A DNA stretch of 64,000 nt, taken from the NCBI GenBank assembly GCA_002005325.1, contig CP017315.1, positions 434,001 to 498,000 of the forward strand, given 5' to 3'. Position 1 is the first letter of the stretch; the number at the start of each line of letters is the position of its first letter. The stretch comes from Candidatus Tokpelaia hoelldoblerii. GTDB lineage: Bacteria; Pseudomonadota; Alphaproteobacteria; Rhizobiales; Rhizobiaceae. Both the position numbers and the translations under genes were made by a program. This document shows positions 17,184 through 26,898 of the stretch, one piece after another. The notes under the pieces were generated by a model. That model saw only the letters and a list, made by a program, of their open reading frames with translations, had not been told where the DNA came from and made no database searches.

Positions 17184-18485
17184 ATGAAGAATTTTAACAA
17201 GCTTTCCACCGGTTTTGTTTTGGGTGCTTTTGCTTTTGCTTTGGCTGCTTGTGGAGGAAATGTCCAGACCCCGCCACCTCCGACACCTGTCAGTGCCGTG
17301 ACGGTGCATAGACAGGAAATACCGGTAACCTATGAATATGCCGGCCGTATCGCCGCTTTTCTCGACACACAGATACGTGCCCGTGTCAGCGGTATTCTGC
17401 TCAAGCGCAACTTTGTTGAAGGCTCGGCCGTCAAACAGGGGGATGTGCTTTTTGAAATCGACCCTGCCGATTATGAGGCGGTTGTCGCCCGCGCCCAGGC
17501 TGATTATGATGAAGCCAACCGCAATGCCACCCGCATAGAAAAATTGTTGCAGCAAAAAGTGGCGAGCGCCGCCCAGCGTGATGCCGCTGTTGCCAGGCGT
17601 GACGCCAGCCGGGCTGCCTTGCGCACGGCAAAGCTTAATCTGGACTATACAAAGGTAACGGCGCCGATCAGCGGCGTTACAAGTCTGGGGGCGGTGCCTG
17701 AGGGCACCCTCGTCAATGCTTCAACAACCCTGCTGACAACGATTACCCAGAGTGATCCGATTTATGTCAATTTTTCCTATACCGATTCTGACGCCCGTGC
17801 CATCCGCCAGTTGATGGCGGCGATGAATGCGCGCGGCGACAAAATTGACGCGCCGAAAGTCCGGATAAAATTCGGTGACGGCAGCGAATATGACAAGCTT
17901 GGCACTGTGGACTTTACCTCGCCGACCCTTGATAGCTTTACCGGTACTTACGGTGTTCGCGGCATTGTGGAAAATCGGGAAGGCCGGCTGGTGCCTGGGC
18001 AGTTTGTGCGTGTCACGGTTGAAGGGCTTAAGCTTGATAAATCTATTGTCATTCCTGAAGGGGCCTTGATGCAGGATGCTGCAGGTCAGTATGTTTTTGT
18101 TGTCAATACTCTTGATTCGCCAGAAGGAAAGCCCGGCGGCAAGGTTGCTGAAAGGCGTCCTGTCAAGGTTGTCCGCCAGATGGAAAACCGCGACTGGCTG
18201 ATTGCTCCGCTGGAAACGGTCGGGGAAAACCTGAACACAGCGGAAATGGGTGATGCTGCCGGTAAACCTGCTGAAGGCAAGCTGCAGAAAGCGCCGGAAC
18301 CGAAAGTCAGCTATATCGGCCTGAAAGATGGCGAGGAGATTATCACCGAAGGGCAAACCCGTCTTATGATGATGATGCAGCAAGGTCTTGCAGGTGTGTT
18401 TATTGTCAAGCTTGATGGTAAAGATCTTGCCCCTGCTGCAAGTCAGGGAGCGAGACCGGCAGGCAAGGCGGAAGCAGCAAAATGA
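17184..18485 (+). CDS. RND efflux periplasmic adaptor lipoprotein (AcrA/MexA family)
   Basis: A 433-residue membrane-fusion protein. The signal ends in a lipobox (FALAACGG), so the mature N-terminal Cys is probably lipidated. It shows the AcrA order: lipoyl half EIPVTYEYAGRI and ARVSGIL near residue 60, an alpha-hairpin with heptads (YDEANRNATRIEKLLQQKVAS), the second lipoyl half DYTKVTAPISGV, then beta-barrel and membrane-proximal domains. The C-terminal tail is Ala/Lys-rich and variable. It overlaps the pump gene by 4 bp (ATGA). No outer-membrane channel gene is next to it, so a TolC/BepC-type channel elsewhere is likely. The ATG follows AAAGGG; the TTG just before is less likely. Confidence 0.9.
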   Translation: MKNFNKLSTGFVLGAFAFALAACGGNVQTPPPPTPVSAVTVHRQEIPVTYEYAGRIAAFLDTQIRARVSGILLKRNFVEGSAVKQGDVLFEIDPADYEAVVARAQADYDEANRNATRIEKLLQQKVASAAQRDAAVARRDASRAALRTAKLNLDYTKVTAPISGVTSLGAVPEGTLVNASTTLLTTITQSDPIYVNFSYTDSDARAIRQLMAAMNARGDKIDAPKVRIKFGDGSEYDKLGTVDFTSPTLDSFTGTYGVRGIVENREGRLVPGQFVRVTVEGLKLDKSIVIPEGALMQDAAGQYVFVVNTLDSPEGKPGGKVAERRPVKVVRQMENRDWLIAPLETVGENLNTAEMGDAAGKPAEGKLQKAPEPKVSYIGLKDGEEIITEGQTRLMMMMQQGLAGVFIVKLDGKDLAPAASQGARPAGKAEAAK

Positions 18486-21400
18486 ATTACGGTTTTTTCA
18501 TTAACAGGCCGGTACTGTCATCGGTTATCTCGATTATTATCGTTCTGGCCGGTATCTTGTGTATCCGTATTCTGCCGGTTGAACAATATCCCGATTTGCT
18601 GCCGCCGACAGTGAGTGTTTCCGCACAATATCCGGGTGCAAGCGCCGAAACTGTGGCGCAGACTGTGGCTGCGCCGCTTGAGCAGCAGATTAATGGCGTT
18701 GAGGACATGATTTACATGAACTCGGTTTCCAATGCCCAGGGCACGCTGGGCATTACTGTGACGTTTGCGCAAGGGACAGATCCCGATCAGGCGACCATCA
18801 ATGTTAACAACCGCGTGCAGCGCGCCATTACCACATTGCCCCAGCAGGTGCAGCGCCTTGGTGTGACAGTGGACAAACGCTCGTCCTCCATTTTGGGTAT
18901 TGTCGGCATGCAGAGTAATTCCGGCGCCTATGACCGCACCTTTGTGGGTAACTATGCGTTGCTCAACGTGGTGGATGACTTGAAACGTGTTACCGGTGTC
19001 GGTGATGTGCAGGTGATGGGCAGTGTTGATTATTCAATGCGTATCTGGTTGCGTCCTGACAAGCTTGCCCAGTATAATCTTATTCCGACCGATGTGATCA
19101 ATGCCGTGCAAGAGCAGAATGCGCAATATGCTGTGGGGCGTTTCGGCGACCAGCCGGATTCAGTTTCGGGTGCCTATACCTATTCTGCCACCACACAGGG
19201 GCGTCTGGTCACGCCGGAGGAATTCGGCAACATCATTTTGCGTTCGGATGAAAACGGCGCAACATTACGGCTGGGAGATGTCGCGCGTATCGAGCTTGGC
19301 ACCCAGCAATATATGGTGGATACCAAACTTAATGGTGAGGCTATGGTGCCTGTGCTGGTTTATTTGCAGCCGGGCGCGAATGCGCTTGCGACAATGAATG
19401 CCATCAAGATGCGTATGGAGCAAATCTCGCAAGGGTTCCCGCAGGGTATTTTCTATTCTATTCCTTACGACACCACACGGTTTATCAATGTGTCGGTGGA
19501 TGAGGTGATCCACACCTTTATCGAGGCGATTTTGCTGGTGATTGCGGTGGTCTATATCTTCCTGCAGAACTGGCGGGCGACGCTTATTCCGATTATCGCG
19601 GTACCGATCTCGATCATCGGTACATTCGCCGGTATGTATGCACTTGGCTTCTCTATCAACATGCTGACATTGTTCGGGCTGGTGCTGGCAATCGGTATTG
19701 TTGTGGATGATGCGATTGTGGTGCTGGAAAATGTTGAACGCCTGATGAGTGAGGAAAAGCTGTCGCCGCATGATGCAGCGGTTAAATCCATGGGTGAGGT
19801 GACGGGGCCGATTATCGCCATTGTGCTTGTGTTGTGCGCGGTGTTTATCCCGGTTTCGTTCATGGGTGGCCTGGCTGGTATCATGTATCAGCAATTTGCT
19901 ATCACCATTGCTATTTCGGTGACGATTTCCGGCATCGTGGCGCTGACCTTGACCCCTGCCTTGTGCAGTATCCTGCTGAAGCCGACCCACGGGAAGACGT
20001 TTGCGATTTTCCGTGCTTTTAACCGGTTTTTTGACAAGGTGACCGCCCTGTATGTAAGTGGTGTGAAGTTTTTCGTCCACCATGTGGCTGTTGGCATTGC
20101 TATTTTCCTGCTGGTTTGCGGATCTGTTATCTATATGTTCAAAGTCGTGCCAAGTTCGCTGGTTCCGGATGAGGACCAGGGCCTGTTTATTGCTTTTGCC
20201 ATGCTGCCGGCCGGCGCATCAATGGATCGTACATCTGCAGTGCTGAATGAGGCTGAAGAGGTTTTGAAGAAAAATCCCGATATTGAAAGCATTGTATCGA
20301 TCGCCGGTTATGACATGATGTCCGGCGGCTTGAAAACCAGTGCCGGTGTGCTGTTTGTCACCATGACTGACTGGGATAAACGCAAAGGCCGGCCGGGTGC
20401 TGATCCGCGCATTATGACGGATTTGAAAAAAGGTTCGATAGCGCGTGGTACATTCGGCATCAGGGACGGGTTTATTTATCCGGTGAATCCACCGGCGATT
20501 ATGGGCCTGTCCACCACCGGCGGTTTTGAGATGTATGTGCAGGATCGCAGCAGTGGCGGCACAATTCAAAAGTTGTATGAAAGAACGATGCAACTTGTGG
20601 TGGCGGCGCAGAAGCGGCCGGAGCTTGCCGGTGTGCGCACGACATTCGACCCGACTGTGCCGCAATATGATCTGACGGTAGACCGCGAGAAAGCGCGTGC
20701 CATGGAAGTGCCGATCAATACAATTTATGATGCGCTGACGGCAACTTTTGGTAATATCTATATCAATGACTTCACTCTTTATGGCCGTAATTACCAGGTC
20801 AAGTTGCAGTCCGAGGCAGAGTTCCGCCGTACGCCCGATGACCTCAAGCAGGTATTTGTCCGTTCGCAGGCCGGCAAGATGATCCCGCTTGATGCGTTGG
20901 TGACGTACAAACGTATTGTCGGTTCTGACCAGCTGGAACGCTTTAACGCCTTCTATGCCACCAAGGTGATGGGCAACCCTGCGCCCGGTTATACATCCGG
21001 TGATGCCATCAAGGCCATGCAGGAACTTGCGGAGGAAGTGCTGCCGAAGGATTATCCGATTGCCTGGACAGGGTCTGCCTATCAGGAAACGACCAATGCC
21101 GGACAGGGCAACAAGGCGCTGATTTTCGGTATTATCATGGTGTTCCTGATTTTGGCGGCGCAATATGAGCGCTGGAGCCTGCCGCTTGCTGTTATTACCG
21201 CTGTGCCGTTTGCTGTGGCGGGGGCGCTGGCGCTTACCTGGCTGCGCGGTCTCAATAATGACGTTTATTTCCAGATCGGCCTGGTGACGCTGATTGGCCT
21301 GGCGGCGAAAAACGCTATTCTGATTGTTGAGTTTGCGGTGCTGGAGCGTGAATCGGGCAAATCTGTGATTGAGGCGGCGCTTTCTGCGGCCGAGTTGCGT

Positions 21401-21634
21401 TTCCGCCCGATTGTCATGACCTCGCTTGCTTTCATCCTTGGCGTGGTGCCGCTGGCCACTTCCACCGGCGCCGGTTCGGCAAGCCGTCACGCGATCGGGA
21501 CGGGTGTTATCGGCGGTATGCTGGCGGCAACTTGTATTGCGACTTTCTTTATCCCGATGTTTTACCGTCTGATTAGCGGGAAGGGTGAGAAGAAGCCCCA
21601 TGGCGGGGGGAAAGCCGCAGCGTCAGCCAGATAA
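18482..21634 (+). CDS. RND multidrug efflux pump, inner-membrane transporter (AcrB/MexB, HAE-1)
   Basis: A 1050-residue proton-driven exporter with 12 membrane helices and two large periplasmic loops. It begins MNYGFFINRPVLSSVISIII, a typical HAE-1 start. The porter-domain signature GVGDVQVMG and the TM4 motif VLAIGIVVDDAIVVLENVER with the proton-relay aspartates are intact, as is the Lys in TM10 (GLAAKNAILIVEFA). It is translationally coupled to the adaptor gene. Substrates probably include drugs, dyes, bile salts or plant phenolics (family knowledge; specificity not readable). Brucella BepE is a likely relative. A strong terminator follows 5 bp after the stop. Confidence 0.92.
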   Translation: MNYGFFINRPVLSSVISIIIVLAGILCIRILPVEQYPDLLPPTVSVSAQYPGASAETVAQTVAAPLEQQINGVEDMIYMNSVSNAQGTLGITVTFAQGTDPDQATINVNNRVQRAITTLPQQVQRLGVTVDKRSSSILGIVGMQSNSGAYDRTFVGNYALLNVVDDLKRVTGVGDVQVMGSVDYSMRIWLRPDKLAQYNLIPTDVINAVQEQNAQYAVGRFGDQPDSVSGAYTYSATTQGRLVTPEEFGNIILRSDENGATLRLGDVARIELGTQQYMVDTKLNGEAMVPVLVYLQPGANALATMNAIKMRMEQISQGFPQGIFYSIPYDTTRFINVSVDEVIHTFIEAILLVIAVVYIFLQNWRATLIPIIAVPISIIGTFAGMYALGFSINMLTLFGLVLAIGIVVDDAIVVLENVERLMSEEKLSPHDAAVKSMGEVTGPIIAIVLVLCAVFIPVSFMGGLAGIMYQQFAITIAISVTISGIVALTLTPALCSILLKPTHGKTFAIFRAFNRFFDKVTALYVSGVKFFVHHVAVGIAIFLLVCGSVIYMFKVVPSSLVPDEDQGLFIAFAMLPAGASMDRTSAVLNEAEEVLKKNPDIESIVSIAGYDMMSGGLKTSAGVLFVTMTDWDKRKGRPGADPRIMTDLKKGSIARGTFGIRDGFIYPVNPPAIMGLSTTGGFEMYVQDRSSGGTIQKLYERTMQLVVAAQKRPELAGVRTTFDPTVPQYDLTVDREKARAMEVPINTIYDALTATFGNIYINDFTLYGRNYQVKLQSEAEFRRTPDDLKQVFVRSQAGKMIPLDALVTYKRIVGSDQLERFNAFYATKVMGNPAPGYTSGDAIKAMQELAEEVLPKDYPIAWTGSAYQETTNAGQGNKALIFGIIMVFLILAAQYERWSLPLAVITAVPFAVAGALALTWLRGLNNDVYFQIGLVTLIGLAAKNAILIVEFAVLERESGKSVIEAALSAAELRFRPIVMTSLAFILGVVPLATSTGAGSASRHAIGTGVIGGMLAATCIATFFIPMFYRLISGKGEKKPHGGGKAAASAR

Positions 21635-21638
21635 GGAG

Positions 21639-21665
21639 AAAAACCCGCTGAAAGGCGGGTTTTTT
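21639..21665 (+). terminator. Intrinsic terminator after the RND operon
   Basis: AAAAACCCGC pairs with GCGGGTTTTT around a 6-nt loop (TGAAAG), directly followed by more T residues. It begins 5 bp after the pump stop codon. Confidence 0.9.
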
Positions 21666-22021
21666 GTCATTATTGTTTTTAAAGCCGGGCTGGCAGGTAA
21701 GGCCGTGGCGGTTTTCAAAATTGCATGATGCCTTGATAATTTTAGCGTTTCTGGCTGGATCGAAACCGGTTCTGTGGTTGACTCTTGAAGCCCTCGCCGT
21801 CTATATCTGTTTTATTAAGATAACTGCTGTGGCAGTTTAGTTGTGTTAACCGGTCTGATAGCGCTTTTCGGGGGAGGCGGCGGCCTGTTTTTGTTTGAAA
21901 ATATGAAAGATGCACTCTTCAGGTTATTTTCCGGCATGATGAAAACCGGAAAATGGTCGGGTCAAGGGGAAGAGGCAAAAGGTATCGGGGTGGTGATCCG
22001 CCTCAAGTGGAGTGTGCTGCA
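21666..22021. other. Intergenic region upstream of dppB
   Basis: About 355 bp without a recognisable gene. A 65-codon open frame at 21843-22040 runs into dppB in another frame and has no family features. The region probably holds the dpp promoter and leader; GGAG at about 22009 is the dppB ribosome-binding site. I see no clear operator. Confidence 0.35.
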
Positions 22022-23035
22022 ATGTTGCGTTATCTTTTAAAGAAGATCGGCTATATCGTGCCGACATTTTTCGGCATAACTCTGGCTGCGTTTCTGTTTA
22101 TCCGCGCTCTGCCGGGTGATCCGGTCACATTGATGGCGGGGGAACGGGGCATATCGCCGGAACGGCGGGCGCAATTGCTGGCTGAGCTTGGCTTTGACCG
22201 TCCTTACTGGCAGCAATATGCCGATTATGTGTGGAATGTTCTGCATGGCGATCTCGGCATATCGTTTGTTACCAAACAAAGCGTGGCGACGGAATTTTTC
22301 ACGCATTTCACCGCGACACTGGAACTGGGTTTTTTTGCTTTGATTATTGCCGTTTTTATCGGTGTTCCTGCCGGTGTTTTTGCGGCGGTCAAGCGCGGTT
22401 CGTGGTTTGATCAGGGCTCAATGGGGCTGGCGTTGACCGGCTATTCCATGCCGATTTTCTGGTGGGGGCTTCTGCTGATCATGCTGTTCAGCGTTATGCT
22501 TGGCTGGACACCGGTTGGCGGGCGGATTGCGTCAATTTATGCCGCTTCCTTTGACGAGCCGACAGGTTTTATGCTGATTGACAGCTGGCTGTCGGGGGAA
22601 GAAGGCGTTTTTGCCTCGACTGTTTCCCATCTTGTTTTGCCATCCATTGTGCTTGCCACTGTCTCACTCGCGGCGATTGCCCGCCAGACACGTTCTGCCA
22701 TGCTGGAAGTGCTGGATGAGGATTATGTGCGCACGGCGCGCGCCAAGGGGCTGTCGAGTTTCCGGGTTGTCGGGATTCATGCCCTGCGCAATGCTTTTAT
22801 TCCCATCATCACGACAATCGGTTTGCAGGTTGGCGTCATGATGGGCGGAGCAATTTTGACAGAGACGATTTTTTCCTGGCCGGGTATCGGCAAATGGCTG
22901 GTTGATTCTATTTTGAAGCGCGATTATATCGCAGTGCAAAGCGCGCTTTTGCTTGTCGGCATGCTGGTTATGATGGTTAATCTGGCGGTTGATATGCTCT
23001 ATGCCCTCATCAATCCCCGTGTCAGACATAGTTAA
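22022..23035 (+). CDS. dppB: Dipeptide/oligopeptide ABC transporter permease DppB
   Basis: A 337-residue inner-membrane permease. It starts MLRYLLKKIGYIVPTFFGIT and continues with RALPGDPVTLMAG, the hallmark N-terminus of DppB/OppB. Six membrane helices are visible. The EAA loop, which contacts the ATPases, appears as YVRTARAKGLSSFRVVGIHALRN near residue 240. GGAG 9 nt upstream supports this ATG; the frame is open 23 codons further without family resemblance. First gene of dppBCDF, transcribed toward pepT and dppA. Confidence 0.92.
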   Translation: MLRYLLKKIGYIVPTFFGITLAAFLFIRALPGDPVTLMAGERGISPERRAQLLAELGFDRPYWQQYADYVWNVLHGDLGISFVTKQSVATEFFTHFTATLELGFFALIIAVFIGVPAGVFAAVKRGSWFDQGSMGLALTGYSMPIFWWGLLLIMLFSVMLGWTPVGGRIASIYAASFDEPTGFMLIDSWLSGEEGVFASTVSHLVLPSIVLATVSLAAIARQTRSAMLEVLDEDYVRTARAKGLSSFRVVGIHALRNAFIPIITTIGLQVGVMMGGAILTETIFSWPGIGKWLVDSILKRDYIAVQSALLLVGMLVMMVNLAVDMLYALINPRVRHS

Positions 23036-23043
23036 GGTGTGCT

Positions 23044-23946
23044 ATGAATAATAATATTTCAGCTTCTGTGACAGGGGATAAGCAGCTTTCGGTATGGCGT
23101 GAGTTCTGGTATGCTTTCAGCCAGAACCGCGGTGCGGTCGTCGGCCTTGTTATATTTGCCATTATCGTTTTTCTGGCGCTTGCAGGCCCTTGGCTTGCAC
23201 CCTATGACTATACAGAAAAATTTGATAATTTCATGAAGGTGCCGCCGGTCTGGCAGGAGGGGGGCGTTGCGCAATTCTGGCTTGGCACGGATGCTATCGG
23301 CCGCGATATTCTTTCACGGCTTTTATACGGGGCGCATCAGACCCTGGGCGTTGGTGTTGCCGTTGCTTTTGCGGCCATGGTGTTCGGCGTGATTGTTGGC
23401 GTTATCGCCGGCTATTTTGGCGGTATTGTTGATGTGGTTATCATGCGTATCATGGATGTCGCTCTTGCTTTCCCCTCGCTGTTGCTGGCGCTGGTGCTGG
23501 TTAATATTGTCGGTTACGGCCTGTTCGGGGCGGGGCTTGCGACAGCAATTGCCCTGCAGCCTTATTTTGTCCGTCTGGCGCGGGCTGCGGTGCTGGTGGA
23601 AAAGAACAATGATTATGTGGCGGCGGCGCGCCTTGCTGGTGCAGGCCGTATCCGGCAGATGTTCAAAACCATTCTGCCCAATTGTCTGGCGCCGATCATT
23701 GTGCAGGCGACATTTGCCTTTTCCGGCGCTATTCTGGATGTTGCCGCCCTTGGCTTTCTTGGCATGGGGGCGCAGGTCCCTTCGCCGGAATGGGGGACAA
23801 TGCTGGCCGATGCGCGCGAATTTGTCGCCAGCGCCTGGTGGATTGTCACCTTTCCCGGCCTGGCTATTCTGATTGTTGTGCTCACCATCAACCTGATTGG
23901 TGACGGTTTGCGCGATGCGCTTGATCCCAAACTGAAAAGGAGCTGA
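23044..23946 (+). CDS. dppC: Dipeptide/oligopeptide ABC transporter permease DppC
   Basis: A 300-residue permease partner. After a cytoplasmic start and first membrane helix (NRGAVVGLVIFAIIVFLALA) comes FWLGTDAIGRDILSRLLYGA, the standard DppC/OppC motif. The EAA loop is DYVAAARLAGAGRIRQMFKTILPN near residue 190, followed by ALGFLGMGAQVPSPEWGTML, also typical. The gene begins 8 bp after dppB and ends 3 bp before dppD, so the operon is tight. Confidence 0.92.
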   Translation: MNNNISASVTGDKQLSVWREFWYAFSQNRGAVVGLVIFAIIVFLALAGPWLAPYDYTEKFDNFMKVPPVWQEGGVAQFWLGTDAIGRDILSRLLYGAHQTLGVGVAVAFAAMVFGVIVGVIAGYFGGIVDVVIMRIMDVALAFPSLLLALVLVNIVGYGLFGAGLATAIALQPYFVRLARAAVLVEKNNDYVAAARLAGAGRIRQMFKTILPNCLAPIIVQATFAFSGAILDVAALGFLGMGAQVPSPEWGTMLADAREFVASAWWIVTFPGLAILIVVLTINLIGDGLRDALDPKLKRS

Positions 23947-23949
23947 GCC

Positions 23950-24792
23950 ATGGCGTTGCTTGAAATTCGCAATCTGGATGTTTCCTTTGAAACGTCAGCC
24001 GGTGCTTTCCATGCGGTCAGGGGCATGGATCTGTCGGTTGACAAGGGGGAAGTGCTTGCTATTGTCGGGGAATCCGGCTCGGGCAAGTCCGTCAGTATGC
24101 TGGGGGTGATGGGGCTGTTGTCCAAAACCGCTACTGTCCGTGCTGATGTGATGGCCTTTGAGGGGCGTAATCTGTTGCATATGAGCAATCGGGAACGCCG
24201 CTCTGTCATCGGCAAGGATATTTCGATGATTTTTCAGGAGCCGATTGCGAGCCTCAATCCGTGCTTTACCGTTGAATTTCAGATTGGCGAGGTTTTGCGC
24301 GCCCATCTGGGGTTGAAGGGGCGTGCGGCGCGCAACCGGACGATTGAGTTAATGGCCGCTGTCGGAATTCCTGAGCCGGAGAAGCGCTTGAAAAGCTTTC
24401 CACACCAGATGTCCGGCGGGCAGTGCCAGCGGGTGATGATTGCCATGGCGATTGCCTGCAATCCCAAATTGCTGATTGCTGATGAGCCGACAACGGCGCT
24501 GGATGTGACAATTCAGAAACAGATTCTTGATTTGCTGATGGATCTGCAGCGGCGTCATGGCATGGGGCTGATTATGATTACCCACGATATGGGGGTTGTT
24601 GCTGAAACGGCCGATCGTGTTGTGGTGCAGTATCAGGGGCAGAAGATGGAAGAGGCGGACGTGTTGTCGCTGTTTGAAAATCCGCAAAACCCTTACACAA
24701 AGGCATTGCTGGCGGCCTTGCCGGAAAATGCCACCGGGGACCGGCTGCCGACGGTTGCCGGGTTTATGGCCGGGCATGGAGATGTGGCATGA
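23950..24792 (+). CDS. dppD: Dipeptide ABC transporter ATP-binding protein DppD, short C-terminus
   Basis: A 280-residue ATPase. Walker A is GESGSGKS near residue 38, the Q loop is SMIFQEPIASLNPC, the signature is MSGGQCQRVMIA, Walker B is LLIADEPTTALD, and the switch His is in ITHDMG. The protein stops soon after NPYTKALLAALPEN and LPTVAG, so it lacks most of the oligopeptide C-terminal extension with its cysteine cluster that makes Escherichia coli DppD about 327 residues. The stop overlaps the dppF start (ATGA). No frameshift is evident because the ribosome-binding context of dppF follows at once. Confidence 0.88.
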   Translation: MALLEIRNLDVSFETSAGAFHAVRGMDLSVDKGEVLAIVGESGSGKSVSMLGVMGLLSKTATVRADVMAFEGRNLLHMSNRERRSVIGKDISMIFQEPIASLNPCFTVEFQIGEVLRAHLGLKGRAARNRTIELMAAVGIPEPEKRLKSFPHQMSGGQCQRVMIAMAIACNPKLLIADEPTTALDVTIQKQILDLLMDLQRRHGMGLIMITHDMGVVAETADRVVVQYQGQKMEEADVLSLFENPQNPYTKALLAALPENATGDRLPTVAGFMAGHGDVA

Positions 24793-25628
24793 GTGGTTCT
24801 GTGATGATTGAAGCGCGCGATCTGGTGCGCGATTATGTCAGCTCCGGCGGGTTGTTCAAGCCGAAACGTGTTGTCCATGCTGTCAATGGTGTTTCCTTTG
24901 ATGTTGAACGGGGCAGGACATTGGCAATTGTCGGCGAATCGGGCTGTGGAAAATCAACGCTGGCCCGTATTCTGACGCTGATTGACCCGCAGACCGCCGG
25001 CAGCCTGAAAATTGACGGCAAGGACATCAATATCGCCCGTGACGGTGTCACGCATGACATGCGGCAAATGGTGCAGATTGTGTTCCAGAATCCTTATGGT
25101 TCGTTGAACCCGCGCCAGAAAATCGGCGATGCCTTGACTGAACCCTTGCTGCTTAACACCGGTATGAGCGAAGAGGAACGGCGGCAGCGTGCCGGGGATA
25201 TGCTGGAAAAGGTTGGCCTGGCACGTGAGCACTACCACCGTTATCCGCATATGTTTTCCGGCGGGCAGCGCCAGCGTATCGCTATTGCCCGCGCCTTGAT
25301 GTTGCGGCCGAAGATTCTTGTCCTTGATGAGCCGGTCTCGGCGCTTGATCTTTCAGTGCAGGCGCAGGTGCTGAACCTGCTGGCTGATTTGCAGGAAGAA
25401 TTCGGCCTGACTTATGTTTTCATCAGCCATGATCTGTCTGTGGTGCGTTATATTGCCGATCAGGTGATGGTGATGTATTTCGGTGAAGTGGTGGAATATG
25501 GCAGCCGGGACGAGGTGTTCTCCAACCCGCAGCATGAATATACAAAGAAGCTTTTTGCCGCAACGCCGCAAACAGATATTGCAGCTATCCGCAAGCGGGT
25601 AGCGCGTAAGGCAGGAGCAGAAGCCTGA
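24789..25628 (+). CDS. dppF: Dipeptide ABC transporter ATP-binding protein DppF, short C-terminus
   Basis: A 279-residue ATPase paired with DppD. Walker A GESGCGKS lies near residue 44, the Q loop reads IVFQNPYGSLNPRQKI, the signature FSGGQRQRIAIARAL, Walker B ILVLDEPVSALD and switch His FISHDLS. It ends after HEYTKKLFAATP plus a short basic tail (RKRVARKAGAEA), so, like DppD here, it has no C-terminal cysteine cluster. Last gene of the operon; pepT lies convergently 23 bp further. Confidence 0.9.
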   Translation: MSGSVMIEARDLVRDYVSSGGLFKPKRVVHAVNGVSFDVERGRTLAIVGESGCGKSTLARILTLIDPQTAGSLKIDGKDINIARDGVTHDMRQMVQIVFQNPYGSLNPRQKIGDALTEPLLLNTGMSEEERRQRAGDMLEKVGLAREHYHRYPHMFSGGQRQRIAIARALMLRPKILVLDEPVSALDLSVQAQVLNLLADLQEEFGLTYVFISHDLSVVRYIADQVMVMYFGEVVEYGSRDEVFSNPQHEYTKKLFAATPQTDIAAIRKRVARKAGAEA

Positions 25629-25651
25629 AAGCAAACCGCTCCGGGGCGAAG

Positions 25652-26881
25652 CTATACTTTTTCGGCGCGTTTGATAATTTCCACAACCATGTCAGCAGCT
25701 TTCTTCAGCGAGTTGACCGGCAGGAATTCATGGATTGAATGGAAATTATGCGCGCCGCAGAAAAGGTTCGGGCAGGGCAGGCCCTTTTCGGTCAGAATTG
25801 TGCCATCATAACCACCGCGCATGGGCTTTGGGGTGATTGTCAGCCCCATATCGCGCATCACATCAAGCGCCAGCTGTACCGGGTAGGCCTTGCCGTTTTG
25901 CAGGGCCCCGGCGACATTGCGATAGACCGGCTTATAGCGTATTTCGGCGGTGCCGGCACCATAGAGCGCGTTAAAGGTATCAGCAAGCGTTTCGACAAAG
26001 CGGCGGCGCTTTTCATAGCCGTGCGTGCTGAAATCGCGGATATCCACGTGTATAACGGTTTGAGCGGCAGAACCCGTTATAGCCTTGACCCAGTAATAGC
26101 CTTCCCGCCCTTGTGTATATTCGGGGCGTTCACCGCCCGGCAGTTGATTGATAAATTGGTTGGCATAGAGAAGCGAATTGCGTAACTGCCCTTTGGCTGA
26201 CATCGGATGGGCAGCCACGCCATGAAAGGTGATTTCAAATTCACCGGCATTCCAGTTTTCATAGACAATTTCGCCAATGGCGCAGCAGTCAAGCGTATAA
26301 GCAAAATCTGCCTCAAGGGATGCGGCATCAAGCGCTTTTGCACCCAGAAGGCCGATTTCTTCATCCGGCACGAACACAACCTTGACCGTGCCATGTTCGA
26401 TTGCGGGATTATGGGCGAGAACCGCCAGAGCGTGCATGACTTCAGCAATGGCTGATTTGTTATCCGCGCCGAGCAGGCTTGTCCCGTCCGTGACAATAAG
26501 GCTGTCGCCAATATAAGCGGCGAGTTCGGGGAACTCCGCCGCCTTCATGATGATGTTCTTCTGGCTGTTGAGAGTAATATCGCCGCCCTGATAATCAACA
26601 ATCTGCGCATAGGTGTCGGTGTTGTATTCTGAACTTGTATCCATATGGCAGACAAAGGCAATCACAGGCTTTGGTGTTGTGCTGTTGGCGGCAAGCGTGC
26701 CGATGACAATCGCATGGTCGCGCTCTTCCACATTCAGGCCAAGCCCGCGCATCTCTGTGGCAAGAAGCTGGGCCAGTTTCCACTGGTTTTCGCTGGAAGG
26801 CAGCGTTGTTGCCCCTGGTTTTGCTGTGGTGTTGATCCGTGTGTAACGCAGAAAGCGTTCGACAATATCCATATCTGTCAT
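25652..26881 (-). CDS. pepT: Peptidase T (tripeptide aminopeptidase), M20B
   Basis: A 409-residue zinc aminopeptidase that releases the N-terminal residue from tripeptides in the cytosol. Metal and catalytic motifs are FVCHMDTSSEYN (His, Asp), TSLLGADNKSA (bridging Asp), FVPDEEIGLLGA (catalytic Glu pair), TLDCCAIGE and, near the C-terminus, CGAHNFHSIHEF (His). The length is standard. It sits between dppBCDF and dppA, so imported peptides would meet this enzyme: a plausible peptide-use cluster. ATG at 26872 is a possible alternative start. Confidence 0.93.
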   Translation of the reverse strand: MTDMDIVERFLRYTRINTTAKPGATTLPSSENQWKLAQLLATEMRGLGLNVEERDHAIVIGTLAANSTTPKPVIAFVCHMDTSSEYNTDTYAQIVDYQGGDITLNSQKNIIMKAAEFPELAAYIGDSLIVTDGTSLLGADNKSAIAEVMHALAVLAHNPAIEHGTVKVVFVPDEEIGLLGAKALDAASLEADFAYTLDCCAIGEIVYENWNAGEFEITFHGVAAHPMSAKGQLRNSLLYANQFINQLPGGERPEYTQGREGYYWVKAITGSAAQTVIHVDIRDFSTHGYEKRRRFVETLADTFNALYGAGTAEIRYKPVYRNVAGALQNGKAYPVQLALDVMRDMGLTITPKPMRGGYDGTILTEKGLPCPNLFCGAHNFHSIHEFLPVNSLKKAADMVVEIIKRAEKV

Positions 26882-26898
26882 ATTCTGTAGCCTGTGTA

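Noticed and set aside
20219..21601. 460-codon open frame antisense to the RND pump gene
   Set aside because: Arg/His-rich shadow product typical of the strand opposite a GC-rich gene; the pump frame is certain.
21843..22040. 65-codon open frame upstream of dppB
   Set aside because: Hydrophobic start but no conserved pattern; it overlaps the dppB start and its ribosome-binding site in another frame.
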